Below, one piece after another: positions 1 through 9,592 of a stretch of 57,650 bases of DNA. Below the pieces are notes generated by a model. That model was not told the DNA's origin. It did no database searches and saw only the letters and a list, made by a program, of their open reading frames with translations. The DNA is from Cytophagaceae bacterium (GTDB lineage Bacteria > Bacteroidota > Bacteroidia > Cytophagales > Spirosomataceae), in the NCBI GenBank assembly GCA_024642485.1, contig JAHEAY010000006.1, forward strand, positions 1 to 57,650, written 5' to 3'. The position numbers and the translations under genes were made by a program. Position 1 is the stretch's first letter. Every line of letters starts with the position of its first letter.

Positions 1-1442
1 CCGGTTTTCCTACTGTTGCTTTGGTTGCAGCAGGATTTTGGTATGGATTCTCAAACAATCCTACTTGGAAGATATTGCGCAACAAACGTACTGCAGATTG
101 CTCCATGCGGGCACGCATGAACGCTTCGCCATGTTCTTTTACCCCCATCGCATAGGCATCGATGATGGGTTTCATGTCATTGTTTCCGCCAAATTGATCT
201 GCGCCTGCCATTAAAATCTTGTAATGGCGCTCGGCCATGTTCAGGTTTTCTACGCCCCAAACTTTTCCATCGATGAACACATCCATTGCTTTATGGTCTC
301 CAGTTACACTCCAATCCGTGCAAACCACCCCATCATATCCATATTGCTTGCGAAGTAAATCTGTCACCAAATATTTGTTGTAGTTATTCGCCACATTTTC
401 CTTCGTTTGATTCCAAGAAATCGTGTAATATGGCATTACCGCAGCGGCCTTTTTGGTTTGGCCAGATAATTTAAACGCCCCTTCCGTAAAAGGAATCAAA
501 TGTTCATTGAAGTTATTCCCTGGATAAACCGCAAATTTTCCATTGGCATAGTGCGCATCACGGCCCGCCTCACCGGCTCCACCTCCTGGCCAGTGTTTCA
601 CCATGGCATTCACACTTTGAGCGCCCCAGTTTTCATTCTGAAAACCATTGCAATAGGCTTCCGCCATCGCCGCAGAAAGTTTAGAACTTTCGCCAAAGGT
701 TCCGTCAAAACGTAACCAGCGCGGCTCCGTCGCCATGTCTACTTGAGGTGATAATGCGGTTGCGATACCTAAAGCACGGTATTCTTGTGCCGCTACCCGA
801 CCGAATTGTTGGATCAATTCCGGCTTAAATGTCGCGGCCATACCTAAAGAACTTGGCCACATCGAAATCAAACCACCCGCTGCTGCATTGAATTCTGCGC
901 GCGCTTGAGTCCCATGACGCGGGTCGGTACTGTTGTTGGCAGGAATTCCTTTGCCCACCGACTCGCAAAATGCCTGAATTTTATTGTTCCATTTCGCGGC
1001 ATCTTCGGGTGATGAAACCGTTGTGACTAATACGTGACGTAGATTGTCTTCTTTGAGGAATTTCTTTTGTTGGTCCGTCAACTCACTCGCATCCATCGTC
1101 TTTGGATCGAAGGGTTTGCCGTTGTAGGTCCCAGCAAAATAGCCATCAGGTCTTGCGGGAATCGCTTGATGGCCTGAATACAACATCAAGCCTGCGATTT
1201 CTTGCACACTTAATTGCTTCGCTAAATCGGCTGCTCGAACGTCAACGGGTTTCCGCCAATCTTCGTAAATATCTAATTTCCCGTTCTTATTTAAATCTTT
1301 AAAAGACAGGCCGTCTTTTTTGATGATTTTAACAGATGACTGGGTTGAATAAGCCAAGGTTGGACCTTTGGCTTGTTTGATTTCCACATGTTGTGCGAAT
1401 GCAGCCGTAGAGAGGGCTAAAAGGCTAAGTATTTTTTTCATG
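1..1442 (-). CDS. Glycoside hydrolase family 3 beta-glucosidase-like protein (3' end outside window)
   Basis: Own reverse-strand translation from the ATG at 1442: MKKILSLLALSTAAFAQHVEIKQ...GLMLYSGHQ...STDPRHGTQ...MWPSSLGMAATF...ALSPQVDMATEPRW...KHWPGGGAGEAGRDAHY...VVCTDWS; GH3 motifs KHWPG and the TDW nucleophile region; signal peptide. Confidence 0.9.
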
Positions 1443-1496
1443 TTGTTTAGGGTAATATCTTACAAATGTAGCAAAATGATACAATAATAAAAGATG

Positions 1497-3725
1497 CTAT
1501 TTTAGGATAATTTTCCAGTTTTTGGTTTGAGTCACGCGGGGCGTTTGGCCCTGTAGATAATGTATGGTGATTCGATTGTCACCGATTTCGACATTCTCAA
1601 TGTGCGCCTCTTTCCAGCTCGAAGGCATGCGTGGCGCAATGGTAATCTCATGCAAATCAGCCCGGGGTTGTATTCCAAAAAACTGTTCTACAATGGGAAC
1701 CGCAAAGCCAAATACATTCCATGCTTGGGTCATCATCCCAAAATCTGGGGACACTTCATACATGCTGCCAGGCAAGGCGTAACTGAATGAGCGAGTGAGT
1801 TTTTGCATGTAATCCAGGGCTTGGTCGGGTCGTCCGTAATTGTTTTCGGCCACAGCCATCACGCCAGTGGGCAAGGTCATGACCGCGCCTGTGTACGTAA
1901 AAATTTTGGGTGCTTTGTAAGAACCGGCATCGTTCCCAGCGGAGGCATCTCGGTCGATTCCCGTCACGAATAATCCAAATGGGTTCGTGTATTTATTAGC
2001 CGTTTCGAGTGCTTTTATGGCTTTTTCGGGATCCGCTAAGCCCATTTCCATGGGAGTGTTAACGACCCAATTATGATGTACCACAAAGGGTCTTGCTTGA
2101 TCGCTTGGATGGGTTTGGATGTATTTTTCGGTTTGTTTTAATTCCGCTACAGCCCAGGGTTTTTGTAAGGTATCTGCCCGAATAATGGCTTGCTTGATTA
2201 ATGCAAGCGCCGGTCGGTCTTGGCTACGGAAGTCGGCATAGGACCGAAAATCGTCATTCCAAAATTGGGTATTAATCTGTTGTTTCAATTGAGAGGCTTT
2301 GGCCTTATATGCTCGTGCTATGCGATTTTCACCTAAAACCTGCGCCATCTCCGCAGCATCTTGCAAGGCTTTCTGCGTATAGGAAGCCACGTCGATCATT
2401 TCACTATGTAGGCCTTGGATTTCCATCATACCCGACCCATCCGGGAAGCCGTTGTGATCTTGGTCGTTGTCAGTGACCAACCACTGCAATCCTTTTTGGA
2501 TACTTGGGAAATAGGTTTTAAGCAGCTCCTTGTCACCTGTCCATCGAAATACTTTCCATACGAGCGAGGCAAATTGGGCCGTTTCATTCAGGTTGCCTGG
2601 ATTATACACCGCGCCATTGGTGGAAACTTCATGGACGACCCGACCGTTTTTGTTTGCCTTTTGGGAAAGTTTATGAATGAGTTGGATGGAGTTTAGTGTC
2701 AGGTCTTTTTGGCCAATCGCGATCGCGCCTTGCAAGGCATATTCGCTATCCACGCCAAACCACCATGGGTAGTCGGGTAGCCCGGCGCTGATGCCCCGAC
2801 CGATTCCCGGAACATCGCGTGTCAACCCGTCGGTATTGTATTGCAACCAGGTATAGGCTTCTTGAATGTTTTTGTCGGGGATATTAATCTTACTTTTTTG
2901 TGCCAATGCGTTGACGCGGTCCCATTTTTGTTGGAATAATTTTTCGGTATTTTTCTGAAGTTCAGCGTAGGTTTTTAATGCCTGAGCCTTTGATATGGAA
3001 GATCCAGCGATATAGAACTGAAGGATTTTTTTCCCGCCGACAGGGATACTTAGTGAGTAATTGATGGATTTAGCGATTCCCTTCCCAATGGAACTAAAAG
3101 GAATCGGAGCAGCACCGGGAATTCCTTTTTCGCTTGCTCCTAGAATGGCAAACCAGGGATTTTTAGCGTCTTTGAAAACCCATTGGTCGTTTACAAATTC
3201 TGCATAATCTTCTTCGTCGATCATGTTGGTTCGTTCTCCCAACCAAGTAGGCCGCAAGTCGGATTTAGCTTGAAAAACAAAGGGAATGTTTTGTGTTTGC
3301 AGGCTTTTGTTTTCGATTTCAAACTCAATGACACATCCTGCGAGTCCATCCGGAACGAATTGCGTGCGAAGAATTTCAAGGTTTTTCGTTTGGTAGCGAT
3401 GTTGATTCGCCATGGGAAAATTGCGAAAACTCACTGCATTTGTTAAATCTTGTCCATCCACGGAAACAATAAATCCGTCCAGGAGTTTAATGGGATGTGC
3501 CCAAATGCCGCCCATTTCGCCCGTGATGTGCCAGCCCAAATCAGGGAATTGCCCGTTTTGATGGCCGACGAGGTATAATCGGTCGCCAGTGGTGGCAAAT
3601 GGGGAGGCGAGGTAGGACTGTTTTCCGTCAATATGCGGTAAGACATTTACGAGCTGTGTGATGCCTTGGGCGCATAAACTTGTGGATGCAAGGATTGTTA
3701 GTAAAAAGGTGCGAATGGAGAACAT
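1497..3725 (-). CDS. Secreted six-hairpin glycosidase / amylo-alpha-1,6-glucosidase-like protein
   Basis: 742 aa, signal peptide; (alpha/alpha)6-type segments PWWFGVDSEYALQGAIAIGQ, DNDQDHNGFPDGSG, GSMYEVSPDFGMMTQAWNVFGFAVPIVEQFFGIQPRA. Confidence 0.7.
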   Translation of the reverse strand: MFSIRTFLLTILASTSLCAQGITQLVNVLPHIDGKQSYLASPFATTGDRLYLVGHQNGQFPDLGWHITGEMGGIWAHPIKLLDGFIVSVDGQDLTNAVSFRNFPMANQHRYQTKNLEILRTQFVPDGLAGCVIEFEIENKSLQTQNIPFVFQAKSDLRPTWLGERTNMIDEEDYAEFVNDQWVFKDAKNPWFAILGASEKGIPGAAPIPFSSIGKGIAKSINYSLSIPVGGKKILQFYIAGSSISKAQALKTYAELQKNTEKLFQQKWDRVNALAQKSKINIPDKNIQEAYTWLQYNTDGLTRDVPGIGRGISAGLPDYPWWFGVDSEYALQGAIAIGQKDLTLNSIQLIHKLSQKANKNGRVVHEVSTNGAVYNPGNLNETAQFASLVWKVFRWTGDKELLKTYFPSIQKGLQWLVTDNDQDHNGFPDGSGMMEIQGLHSEMIDVASYTQKALQDAAEMAQVLGENRIARAYKAKASQLKQQINTQFWNDDFRSYADFRSQDRPALALIKQAIIRADTLQKPWAVAELKQTEKYIQTHPSDQARPFVVHHNWVVNTPMEMGLADPEKAIKALETANKYTNPFGLFVTGIDRDASAGNDAGSYKAPKIFTYTGAVMTLPTGVMAVAENNYGRPDQALDYMQKLTRSFSYALPGSMYEVSPDFGMMTQAWNVFGFAVPIVEQFFGIQPRADLHEITIAPRMPSSWKEAHIENVEIGDNRITIHYLQGQTPRVTQTKNWKIILK

Positions 3726-3768
3726 AATGCCGGATAATTATCTGCCGAAATTACATTAAATTGCTGAG

Positions 3769-4410
3769 ATGAAAATAGAAATTTGGAGTGATATCATGTG
3801 TCCGTTTTGTTACATAGGCAAACGGCATTTAGAGAAGGCCTTGGAAACCTTTCCGGGGCGTGATTCGGTGGAGATAACTTGGAAAAGTTATCAATTAGAT
3901 CCTACGATTCCGATGTCATTTGAGGAACCAGTGGGCGTATATGAATATTTGGCAGATCGGAAGGGTTGGTCATTAGAGCAATCAGAGCAAATGCACGAAC
4001 GTGTCGTGGAGATGGCTGCTTCTGTCGGTTTGGAATACAATTTTGACAAGGCCGTGGTGGCGAATTCGTTGTATGCGCACCGCGTGATTCAATTGGCCAA
4101 AGAAAAAGGTTTAGATGATGCGATTGAGGAGATTTTCTTCCGTGCTTACTTTACGGAGGGAAGGGATTTGGCTTCCGTTTCGGAATTGGTTGCTTTAGGT
4201 GAGGAGGCTGGATTAGCTGAGGCAGACATTCGTGCGGCGATTGCCAGTGAGGAATATGCTTATCGGGTAAGTCAAGACATTCAAGAAGGAGTAAATTTAG
4301 GGGTTCGTGGGGTGCCATTTTTTGTTTTTGATCGGAAATATGGCATTTCAGGAGCGGAGCCCATTCAAGTTTTTATCGATACATTAAACCAAACACAAGA
4401 TGCAAGTTAA
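3769..4410 (+). CDS. DsbA family oxidoreductase (FrnE-like)
   Basis: MKIEIWSDIMCPFCYIGKRHLEKAL with a CPFC active site; GVRGVPFFVFD cis-Pro motif. Confidence 0.9.
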   Translation: MKIEIWSDIMCPFCYIGKRHLEKALETFPGRDSVEITWKSYQLDPTIPMSFEEPVGVYEYLADRKGWSLEQSEQMHERVVEMAASVGLEYNFDKAVVANSLYAHRVIQLAKEKGLDDAIEEIFFRAYFTEGRDLASVSELVALGEEAGLAEADIRAAIASEEYAYRVSQDIQEGVNLGVRGVPFFVFDRKYGISGAEPIQVFIDTLNQTQDAS

Positions 4411-5443
4411 AGGGTATGGCGCTACGAGCGCGGAGGTGCCAGTGGCGCCAATCGTTTTTGAACGCCGCGAGGTAGGTCCTCACGATGTTCAAATTGATAT
4501 TGAGTATTGTGGCGTTTGTCATTCCGACATTCACATGGTACGTAGTGAATGGGGCCCATCGATTTATCCGATAGTTCCGGGACATGAAATCGTGGGAAAA
4601 GTTGTTGCGATTGGATCGCACGTAACGAAGTTTAAAGTGGGCCAAACGGCCGGTGTAGGCGTATTTGTGGATTCTTGTCGGGAATGTCCTTCCTGTCAAG
4701 CTGGCCAAGAGCAATATTGCGATGAGGACATGACGGCTACCTACAATGATTATTACCGTGATGGAAAGACGCAGACATTTGGTGGGTATTCAGCAAATTA
4801 TGTGATTGATGAAAAATATGCCTTACATGTGAATTTTGAGCAAAAAGATTTGGCTCGCGTGGCACCTTTGTTGTGTGCCGGAATTACAACCTATTCGCCA
4901 TTGCGTTTTGCGGGCGTAGGCAAGGGTCATAAAGTTGCCGTGTTGGGATTAGGTGGCTTGGGTCACATGGCCGTGAAATTTGCGGCGTCATTTGGGGCGG
5001 AGGTAACGATGTTGTCAACTTCGCCATCGAAGGAAGCGGATGCACGTTCGTTGGGTGCACATCATTTTGCTTTATCTACAGATCCTGAGCAAATGAAGGC
5101 GTTGAAAGGTTCTTTTGATTTTATCTTGAACACCGTTGCTGCCAAACATGATTTGGATGCATTTTTAGGCTTGCTGAAAGTAGAGGGTAAAATGTTGTTA
5201 GTGGGCATTCCGCCCGAAGCCAATGAATTTGGCGCTGCGACATTGATTTCAAAGCGTCGGAGCATCGTGGGTTCGATGATCGGGGGTATTGCTGAGACGC
5301 AAGAAATGTTGGATTATTGCGCGGAGCATAACATTTTGTCGGATATCGAAATGATTTCGATGCAAGATGTGAATGCGGCATATGAGCGGGTGATCAAGTC
5401 GGACGTGAAGTATCGATTCGTGATTGATATGAAGACTTTGTAG
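4400..5443 (+). CDS. Zinc-dependent NAD(P) alcohol dehydrogenase
   Basis: GVCHSDIHMVRSEWG, PGHEIVGKVVAIG, structural Zn cysteines CRECPSCQAGQEQYC, GLGGLGHMAVKFA Rossmann motif; start overlaps upstream ORF by 11 nt. Confidence 0.93.
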   Translation: MQVKGYGATSAEVPVAPIVFERREVGPHDVQIDIEYCGVCHSDIHMVRSEWGPSIYPIVPGHEIVGKVVAIGSHVTKFKVGQTAGVGVFVDSCRECPSCQAGQEQYCDEDMTATYNDYYRDGKTQTFGGYSANYVIDEKYALHVNFEQKDLARVAPLLCAGITTYSPLRFAGVGKGHKVAVLGLGGLGHMAVKFAASFGAEVTMLSTSPSKEADARSLGAHHFALSTDPEQMKALKGSFDFILNTVAAKHDLDAFLGLLKVEGKMLLVGIPPEANEFGAATLISKRRSIVGSMIGGIAETQEMLDYCAEHNILSDIEMISMQDVNAAYERVIKSDVKYRFVIDMKTL

Positions 5444-5466
5444 ACTTCTTGGAATTTATTTTAAGG

Positions 5467-5503
5467 CGCTGTCGGGCTTATCGCTCGGCAGCGTTTTGTT
5501 TTT
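5467..5503 (+). terminator. Hairpin plus T-rich tail downstream of the alcohol dehydrogenase
   Basis: CGCTGTCGGGC-ttatc-GCTCGGCAGCG followed by TTTTGTTTTT. Confidence 0.65.
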
Positions 5504-5591
5504 AGGTAGCGAAAAAACCCATTTTGGTCTATATGTTTTCGGGATATTATGGGTAAATTTTAATTTCACTGACTCACATAATCATTCGCAC

Positions 5592-6968
5592 ATGAATTCA
5601 TTTTCATTCTCCATGGCCGCGCTGGCTGCTGTTGTACCTAATCAATCGGGCGTTTTAGCTGCACATTTCGAACATATTTTAGGGACGTCATTAGACGTGA
5701 AAATTCTAGCAAATTCGTTTGAATTAGCGGAAAAAGCGGAGGCGAAGGTCTTAGCGGAATTCCGTCGATTGCAGGAAATTTTGGGGAGTGGAGAGAATCA
5801 TGAGTTTGGGGAATGGGCTCGTTCGCAGGGGGAAGAAATTTCGGTTTCGGAAGAATTACATACGGTTTTAGGATTGTTTGATACGTGGCGTGAAGCGACA
5901 AAGGGAGCTTTGAATGCAGCTGCGGATGATGTGCGTTTGAACGGTTTTTCGGATCGAGTGAATCATTCACATTGGGAATTAGGTGATGGAACGGCGACGC
6001 GTTTAAGTGATGCGGAGTTGCGTTTACATACGTTTACGAAAGGTTTTATTATGGAACAGGTGGCGGATGCTGTGATGGCGGAGGCTGGTGTTCGTGGTGT
6101 GATGTTGAATGTAGGGGGTGATATGCTTGCCAAAGGCGATTTACGCGAAGCGGTTCGTGTTTCTGATCCGAATTCAGATGCGGAAAACGGTTCTTCATTG
6201 AGCACGGTTTCAATTCAAAATCAAGCGATTGCCACGAGTGGGGTGAGTCGGCGAGGTGCACATATTGTTGATCCTCGTACAGGAGAAACGGCTTCTGGCA
6301 GTATTTCAGCTACGGTCATTCATCCCGATGCGGTGACGGCAGGGGCTTTGGCGACGGCATTTAATGTGCTTTCGGTGGACGAGTCGAAAGCTTTGGCAGT
6401 CGAATATCCAGGAACGGAATATTTGCTTGTGGATGCTGCGGGAACGCAACATGTCAGCGAAAATTGGTCGGGTCGTTCTGTGGCTACAGAATCCGCGATC
6501 GAGCTGGTACATGTGAAAGATAAGGTTTGGACAGCGGGTCAGGAATTGTTGATCAATGTGGAATTAGCGGATTTGGGTGGTTATGCGCGGAGGCCTTATG
6601 TGGCAGTTTGGATTGAGGATGAGGCTCATAAACCAGTACGTCGTTTGGCCCTTTGGTACCGCAAACCTCGTTGGCTACCGGACTTACGTTCCTTCTCCGA
6701 TGCACAGCGTGAGGTACCGATTGACTTGATGTCAATTGCTTCTGCGACACGTTCGGCGGGGAATTATTCGTTGATTTGGGATGGTAAAAATGATCAAGGA
6801 GAATATGTAGCCTTGGGTAATTATACAGTATTTATTGAGGCGGCACGGGAGCATGGTTCGTACCAATTGATGAAGCAGACGATGAAATTTGATGGGAAGG
6901 CGAAGTCGCAGGCTTTGGCAGGAAATGAGGAGATTTCAGGAGCGAATTTAGTTTACAAGACGAAATAG
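5592..6968 (+). CDS. apbE: FAD:protein FMN transferase (ApbE-like) fused to a C-terminal DUF2271-like domain
   Basis: GVMLNVGGDMLAKG, QAIATSGVSRRGAHIVDPRTG, TAGALATAFNVLS are ApbE motifs; C-terminal AVWIEDE...RKPRWLPDLRSFSD...SLIWDGKNDQGEYV is DUF2271-like; the longer ORF starts at 5496. Confidence 0.88.
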   Translation: MNSFSFSMAALAAVVPNQSGVLAAHFEHILGTSLDVKILANSFELAEKAEAKVLAEFRRLQEILGSGENHEFGEWARSQGEEISVSEELHTVLGLFDTWREATKGALNAAADDVRLNGFSDRVNHSHWELGDGTATRLSDAELRLHTFTKGFIMEQVADAVMAEAGVRGVMLNVGGDMLAKGDLREAVRVSDPNSDAENGSSLSTVSIQNQAIATSGVSRRGAHIVDPRTGETASGSISATVIHPDAVTAGALATAFNVLSVDESKALAVEYPGTEYLLVDAAGTQHVSENWSGRSVATESAIELVHVKDKVWTAGQELLINVELADLGGYARRPYVAVWIEDEAHKPVRRLALWYRKPRWLPDLRSFSDAQREVPIDLMSIASATRSAGNYSLIWDGKNDQGEYVALGNYTVFIEAAREHGSYQLMKQTMKFDGKAKSQALAGNEEISGANLVYKTK

Positions 6969-6969
6969 G

Positions 6970-7557
6970 ATGAAGCGTAAATTAGCGGAGTGGTCGCGAT
7001 GGCTGCATATTTATTTGTCGATGTTTAGTTTCGTGATTGTGTTTTTTTTCGCGGTGACGGGCTTGACCTTGAATCATTTGGAATGGTTTCCGGAGAAAGA
7101 AACCTTGCATGAGGTGGACGGTCATTTGAATCCTGCTTGGGTGAATAGCCCTGATACGTCCCAAGTAAAGAAATTGGAAATCGTTGAACTATTTCGTTCG
7201 CAATACCAGGTTCATGGTGTTCTGAACGATTTCCGAATCGATGAAACGGAGGTTTCGGTTTCGTTGCAAGGGCCGGGATATACGGCGGATGCGTTTATTG
7301 ACCGTTCTTCAGGGACCTTTCATTTGACGGAAAGATCCCTAGGTTTTGTGGCCTGGATCAATGATCTGCATAAGGGCCGCGACACGGGTCAAGGCTGGAA
7401 ATGGGTCATTGATTTTTCCGCTATTTTCATGAGCTTGATTTCCTTGACAGGCATCATTTTGTTGCTTTTCTTAAAGAAAAAGCGTGTTAACGGAATTATT
7501 TGGCTTGTAATTGGCCTATTGCTCGTAATCGGTTTATACTTTTTTACGGGGCTTTAA
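6970..7557 (+). CDS. PepSY-associated TM helix domain protein
   Basis: Starts directly after the apbE stop; SRWLHIYLSMFSFVIVFFFAVTGLTLNH, WINDLHKGRDTGQGWKWVIDFSAIFMSLISLTGIILL. Confidence 0.85.
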   Translation: MKRKLAEWSRWLHIYLSMFSFVIVFFFAVTGLTLNHLEWFPEKETLHEVDGHLNPAWVNSPDTSQVKKLEIVELFRSQYQVHGVLNDFRIDETEVSVSLQGPGYTADAFIDRSSGTFHLTERSLGFVAWINDLHKGRDTGQGWKWVIDFSAIFMSLISLTGIILLLFLKKKRVNGIIWLVIGLLLVIGLYFFTGL

Positions 7558-8031
7558 TTTCAGGCTATCTGCTGGATAATTTGCTTTCAAGGTATCCATT
7601 TGCGCTTTTGCCCAGGCGATTAGTGCATCTTTATCCGCTGCGCTTAGGTTCGCTTTCGGGTGCAAGCCAAAATAGGTATACGATGGCATGGGCATTTCGC
7701 CTTCATCTACGGTTTCGATGACTTCTTCCAACTTGTGGTTTTGAACGGCGATCGGCATTTTGGTAAATGTTGAAAAGTTTAAATGTTGTTTTCCTTCTTC
7801 GATGTGGTGATTGAGCCAAAAGCCTACCGGTTGAATGTTTGAATACCACGGATAGGTGCTTTGATTCGAGTGGCAATCGTTGCAGGCATTTTTTAGGGTT
7901 TCTTGTACCGGTGCGGGGATGCTATATTTTGTTGAAATGTCGTAAGTGTTGTCGTTGCTTTCGTTTTTTTCTGGGTGAATGAATTGAATGACGATGAGGA
8001 TTGCAACAAGTCCGAGGAGTGTTTTTTTCAT
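7534..8031 (-). CDS. Haem-binding domain (cytochrome c-like) protein
   Basis: CNDCHSNQSTYPWYSNIQPVGFWLNHHIEEGKQHLNFS typical of the Haem_bd domain; signal anchor; overlaps the end of 6970..7557 by 24 nt, convergent. Confidence 0.85.
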   Translation of the reverse strand: MKKTLLGLVAILIVIQFIHPEKNESNDNTYDISTKYSIPAPVQETLKNACNDCHSNQSTYPWYSNIQPVGFWLNHHIEEGKQHLNFSTFTKMPIAVQNHKLEEVIETVDEGEMPMPSYTYFGLHPKANLSAADKDALIAWAKAQMDTLKANYPADSLKLKPRKKV

Positions 8032-8115
8032 TATTTTAGGGTTTAGACTCAACAATTTACTGATAAAACGATGAATAGCTTGTGTAAATTGAGATAATTT
8101 TTCCAAATTTGGCTA

Positions 8116-8149
8116 AACGCTGCCGGTGTCTGAAGCCCTTGGCAGTGTT
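8116..8149. repeat. Degenerate member of the GACGCTGCC palindromic element family
   Basis: AACGCTGCC ... GGCAGTGTT inverted arms (one G-T pair) between divergent genes. Confidence 0.5.
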
Positions 8150-8165
8150 ACCATTTTCTCCCGCT

Positions 8166-9002
8166 ATGATTCGATTTTCGCTATATACGATTTTGTGTTT
8201 TATTCTATTAGGTTTTCGTTCAGAGGATACCTATACCCGTCAAATTCAGGAGTTTCGCAAGGAACGAATTAACAGTCTTAAATCTGAGTCGGGCTGGCTT
8301 AATTTGGCTGGGCTATTTTGGTTGAAAGAGGGAAAAAATACGCTGGGAGGAGATGATAAAAATGATTTTGTTTTTCCTTCTGATCATGCGGATCCATTTT
8401 TGGGGGAATTAGTATTAAAAGATGGCAAGGTTATTTATCAAACTGTGAGCGATTCGATGCTTGTTTTTCAAGAGGGAATTAAAGCTCCAGTAATTTCGCA
8501 TCGTTCATTGCGTTGGTTTATCATCAAACGGGGAGATAAATTTGCTGTTCGTTTGCGTGATTTGGAGGGGGAATATTTGAAGGCCTTTAAAGGGATTGAT
8601 TGTTTTCCGACAGATTCTAGTTATCGGATTGTGGCAGATTTCATTCCGACCAAAGGTAAAATGATGACGATAATTGATGTGACAGGTAGGGCTTACGCTT
8701 TGGAGTCGCCAGGCTTGTTGCGTTTTAAAATAGGGAAGGCCTTTTACGAGTTGGAAACAAGTCAGGAAGGAAATAATTTATTTGTTGTTTTTGGGGATTT
8801 GACGAACAAAAAGCAGACCTATGGTGCGGGTCGTTTTATTGATACTGCTTTACCAGATTCAAAGGGGAAAGTGGTGATTGATTTCAATAAGGCTTACAAT
8901 CCACCTTGCGCATTTACGCCTTTTGCGACTTGTCCGCTGCCGACTCCTGCGAATAAATTGGCCGTTGAAATACGTGCCGGCGAGCAGTTTCACGGACATT
9001 GA
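8166..9002 (+). CDS. DUF1684 domain-containing protein
   Basis: GWLNLAGLFWLKEGKNTLGGDDKNDFVFP ... DFNKAYNPPCAFTPFATCPLPTPANKLAVEIRAGE, characteristic DUF1684 C-terminus. Confidence 0.88.
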   Translation: MIRFSLYTILCFILLGFRSEDTYTRQIQEFRKERINSLKSESGWLNLAGLFWLKEGKNTLGGDDKNDFVFPSDHADPFLGELVLKDGKVIYQTVSDSMLVFQEGIKAPVISHRSLRWFIIKRGDKFAVRLRDLEGEYLKAFKGIDCFPTDSSYRIVADFIPTKGKMMTIIDVTGRAYALESPGLLRFKIGKAFYELETSQEGNNLFVVFGDLTNKKQTYGAGRFIDTALPDSKGKVVIDFNKAYNPPCAFTPFATCPLPTPANKLAVEIRAGEQFHGH

Positions 9003-9049
9003 TGCGATGGTTTCGTAAGTGGCCAAATGAGACGATGCCTAGGGCAAGC

Positions 9050-9535
9050 TCATTGATGCAGGCAATATTTGTGCATGACGTGTCCATCTTTTTCGAAAAC
9101 ATCTTCTAACATGAATTGTAGTTTTTGAAGTAATTTGATGGATGCCAGATTATCGGCCTGGCAAATGGCTAGTGCGGTTTTATGCGTTTTTTGCTGGTAG
9201 GCCAACCACGCTTGACTCGCTTCGAATGCATAACCCTTCCCTTCATATTCAGGTAGTAGCGCATAGCCAATATCGGGACTAGGTAGAAAATCGCGTTTGA
9301 CCCAAGTTACAACACCCACTGGCACTAGATAATCTTTGGTTTCGATAACCCAATAGGTGATATCGGGATTTGAGAGCATGTTTTGGAGGTATGTATTGGC
9401 TTGATCTAGTGTTCGGACTTTTCGGTCGCCTATAAAACGAATAAAGCCCGGGCAGTTTAGCAGTTTCAGTATAAACTCGACATCATCAAGGCCGATTGGG
9501 CGCAATAGAAGCCGATTTGTTTCGATGGATTGCAT
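9050..9535 (-). CDS. GNAT family N-acetyltransferase
   Basis: MQSIETNRLLLRPIGLDDVEFI ... DIGYALLPEYEGKGYAFEAS ... CQADNLASIKLLQKLQF. Confidence 0.9.
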   Translation of the reverse strand: MQSIETNRLLLRPIGLDDVEFILKLLNCPGFIRFIGDRKVRTLDQANTYLQNMLSNPDITYWVIETKDYLVPVGVVTWVKRDFLPSPDIGYALLPEYEGKGYAFEASQAWLAYQQKTHKTALAICQADNLASIKLLQKLQFMLEDVFEKDGHVMHKYCLHQ

Positions 9536-9540
9536 TATCA

Positions 9541-9589
9541 GGAAACTTTTAATGAAAAGCGCTTGCTTAGATTCCGGTAGCGTCAACCC
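9541..9589 (+). repeat. Truncated copy of the palindromic element (right arm plus upstream box)
   Basis: GGAAACTTTTAATGAAAAGC...CTTAGATTCCGGTAGCGTCAACCC aligns with 11794-11858. Confidence 0.5.
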
Positions 9590-9592
9590 TCC

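Noticed and set aside
286-1302. Small plus-strand ORFs at the left edge
   Set aside because: Antisense to the GH3 gene that is continuous through this region and runs off the window edge.
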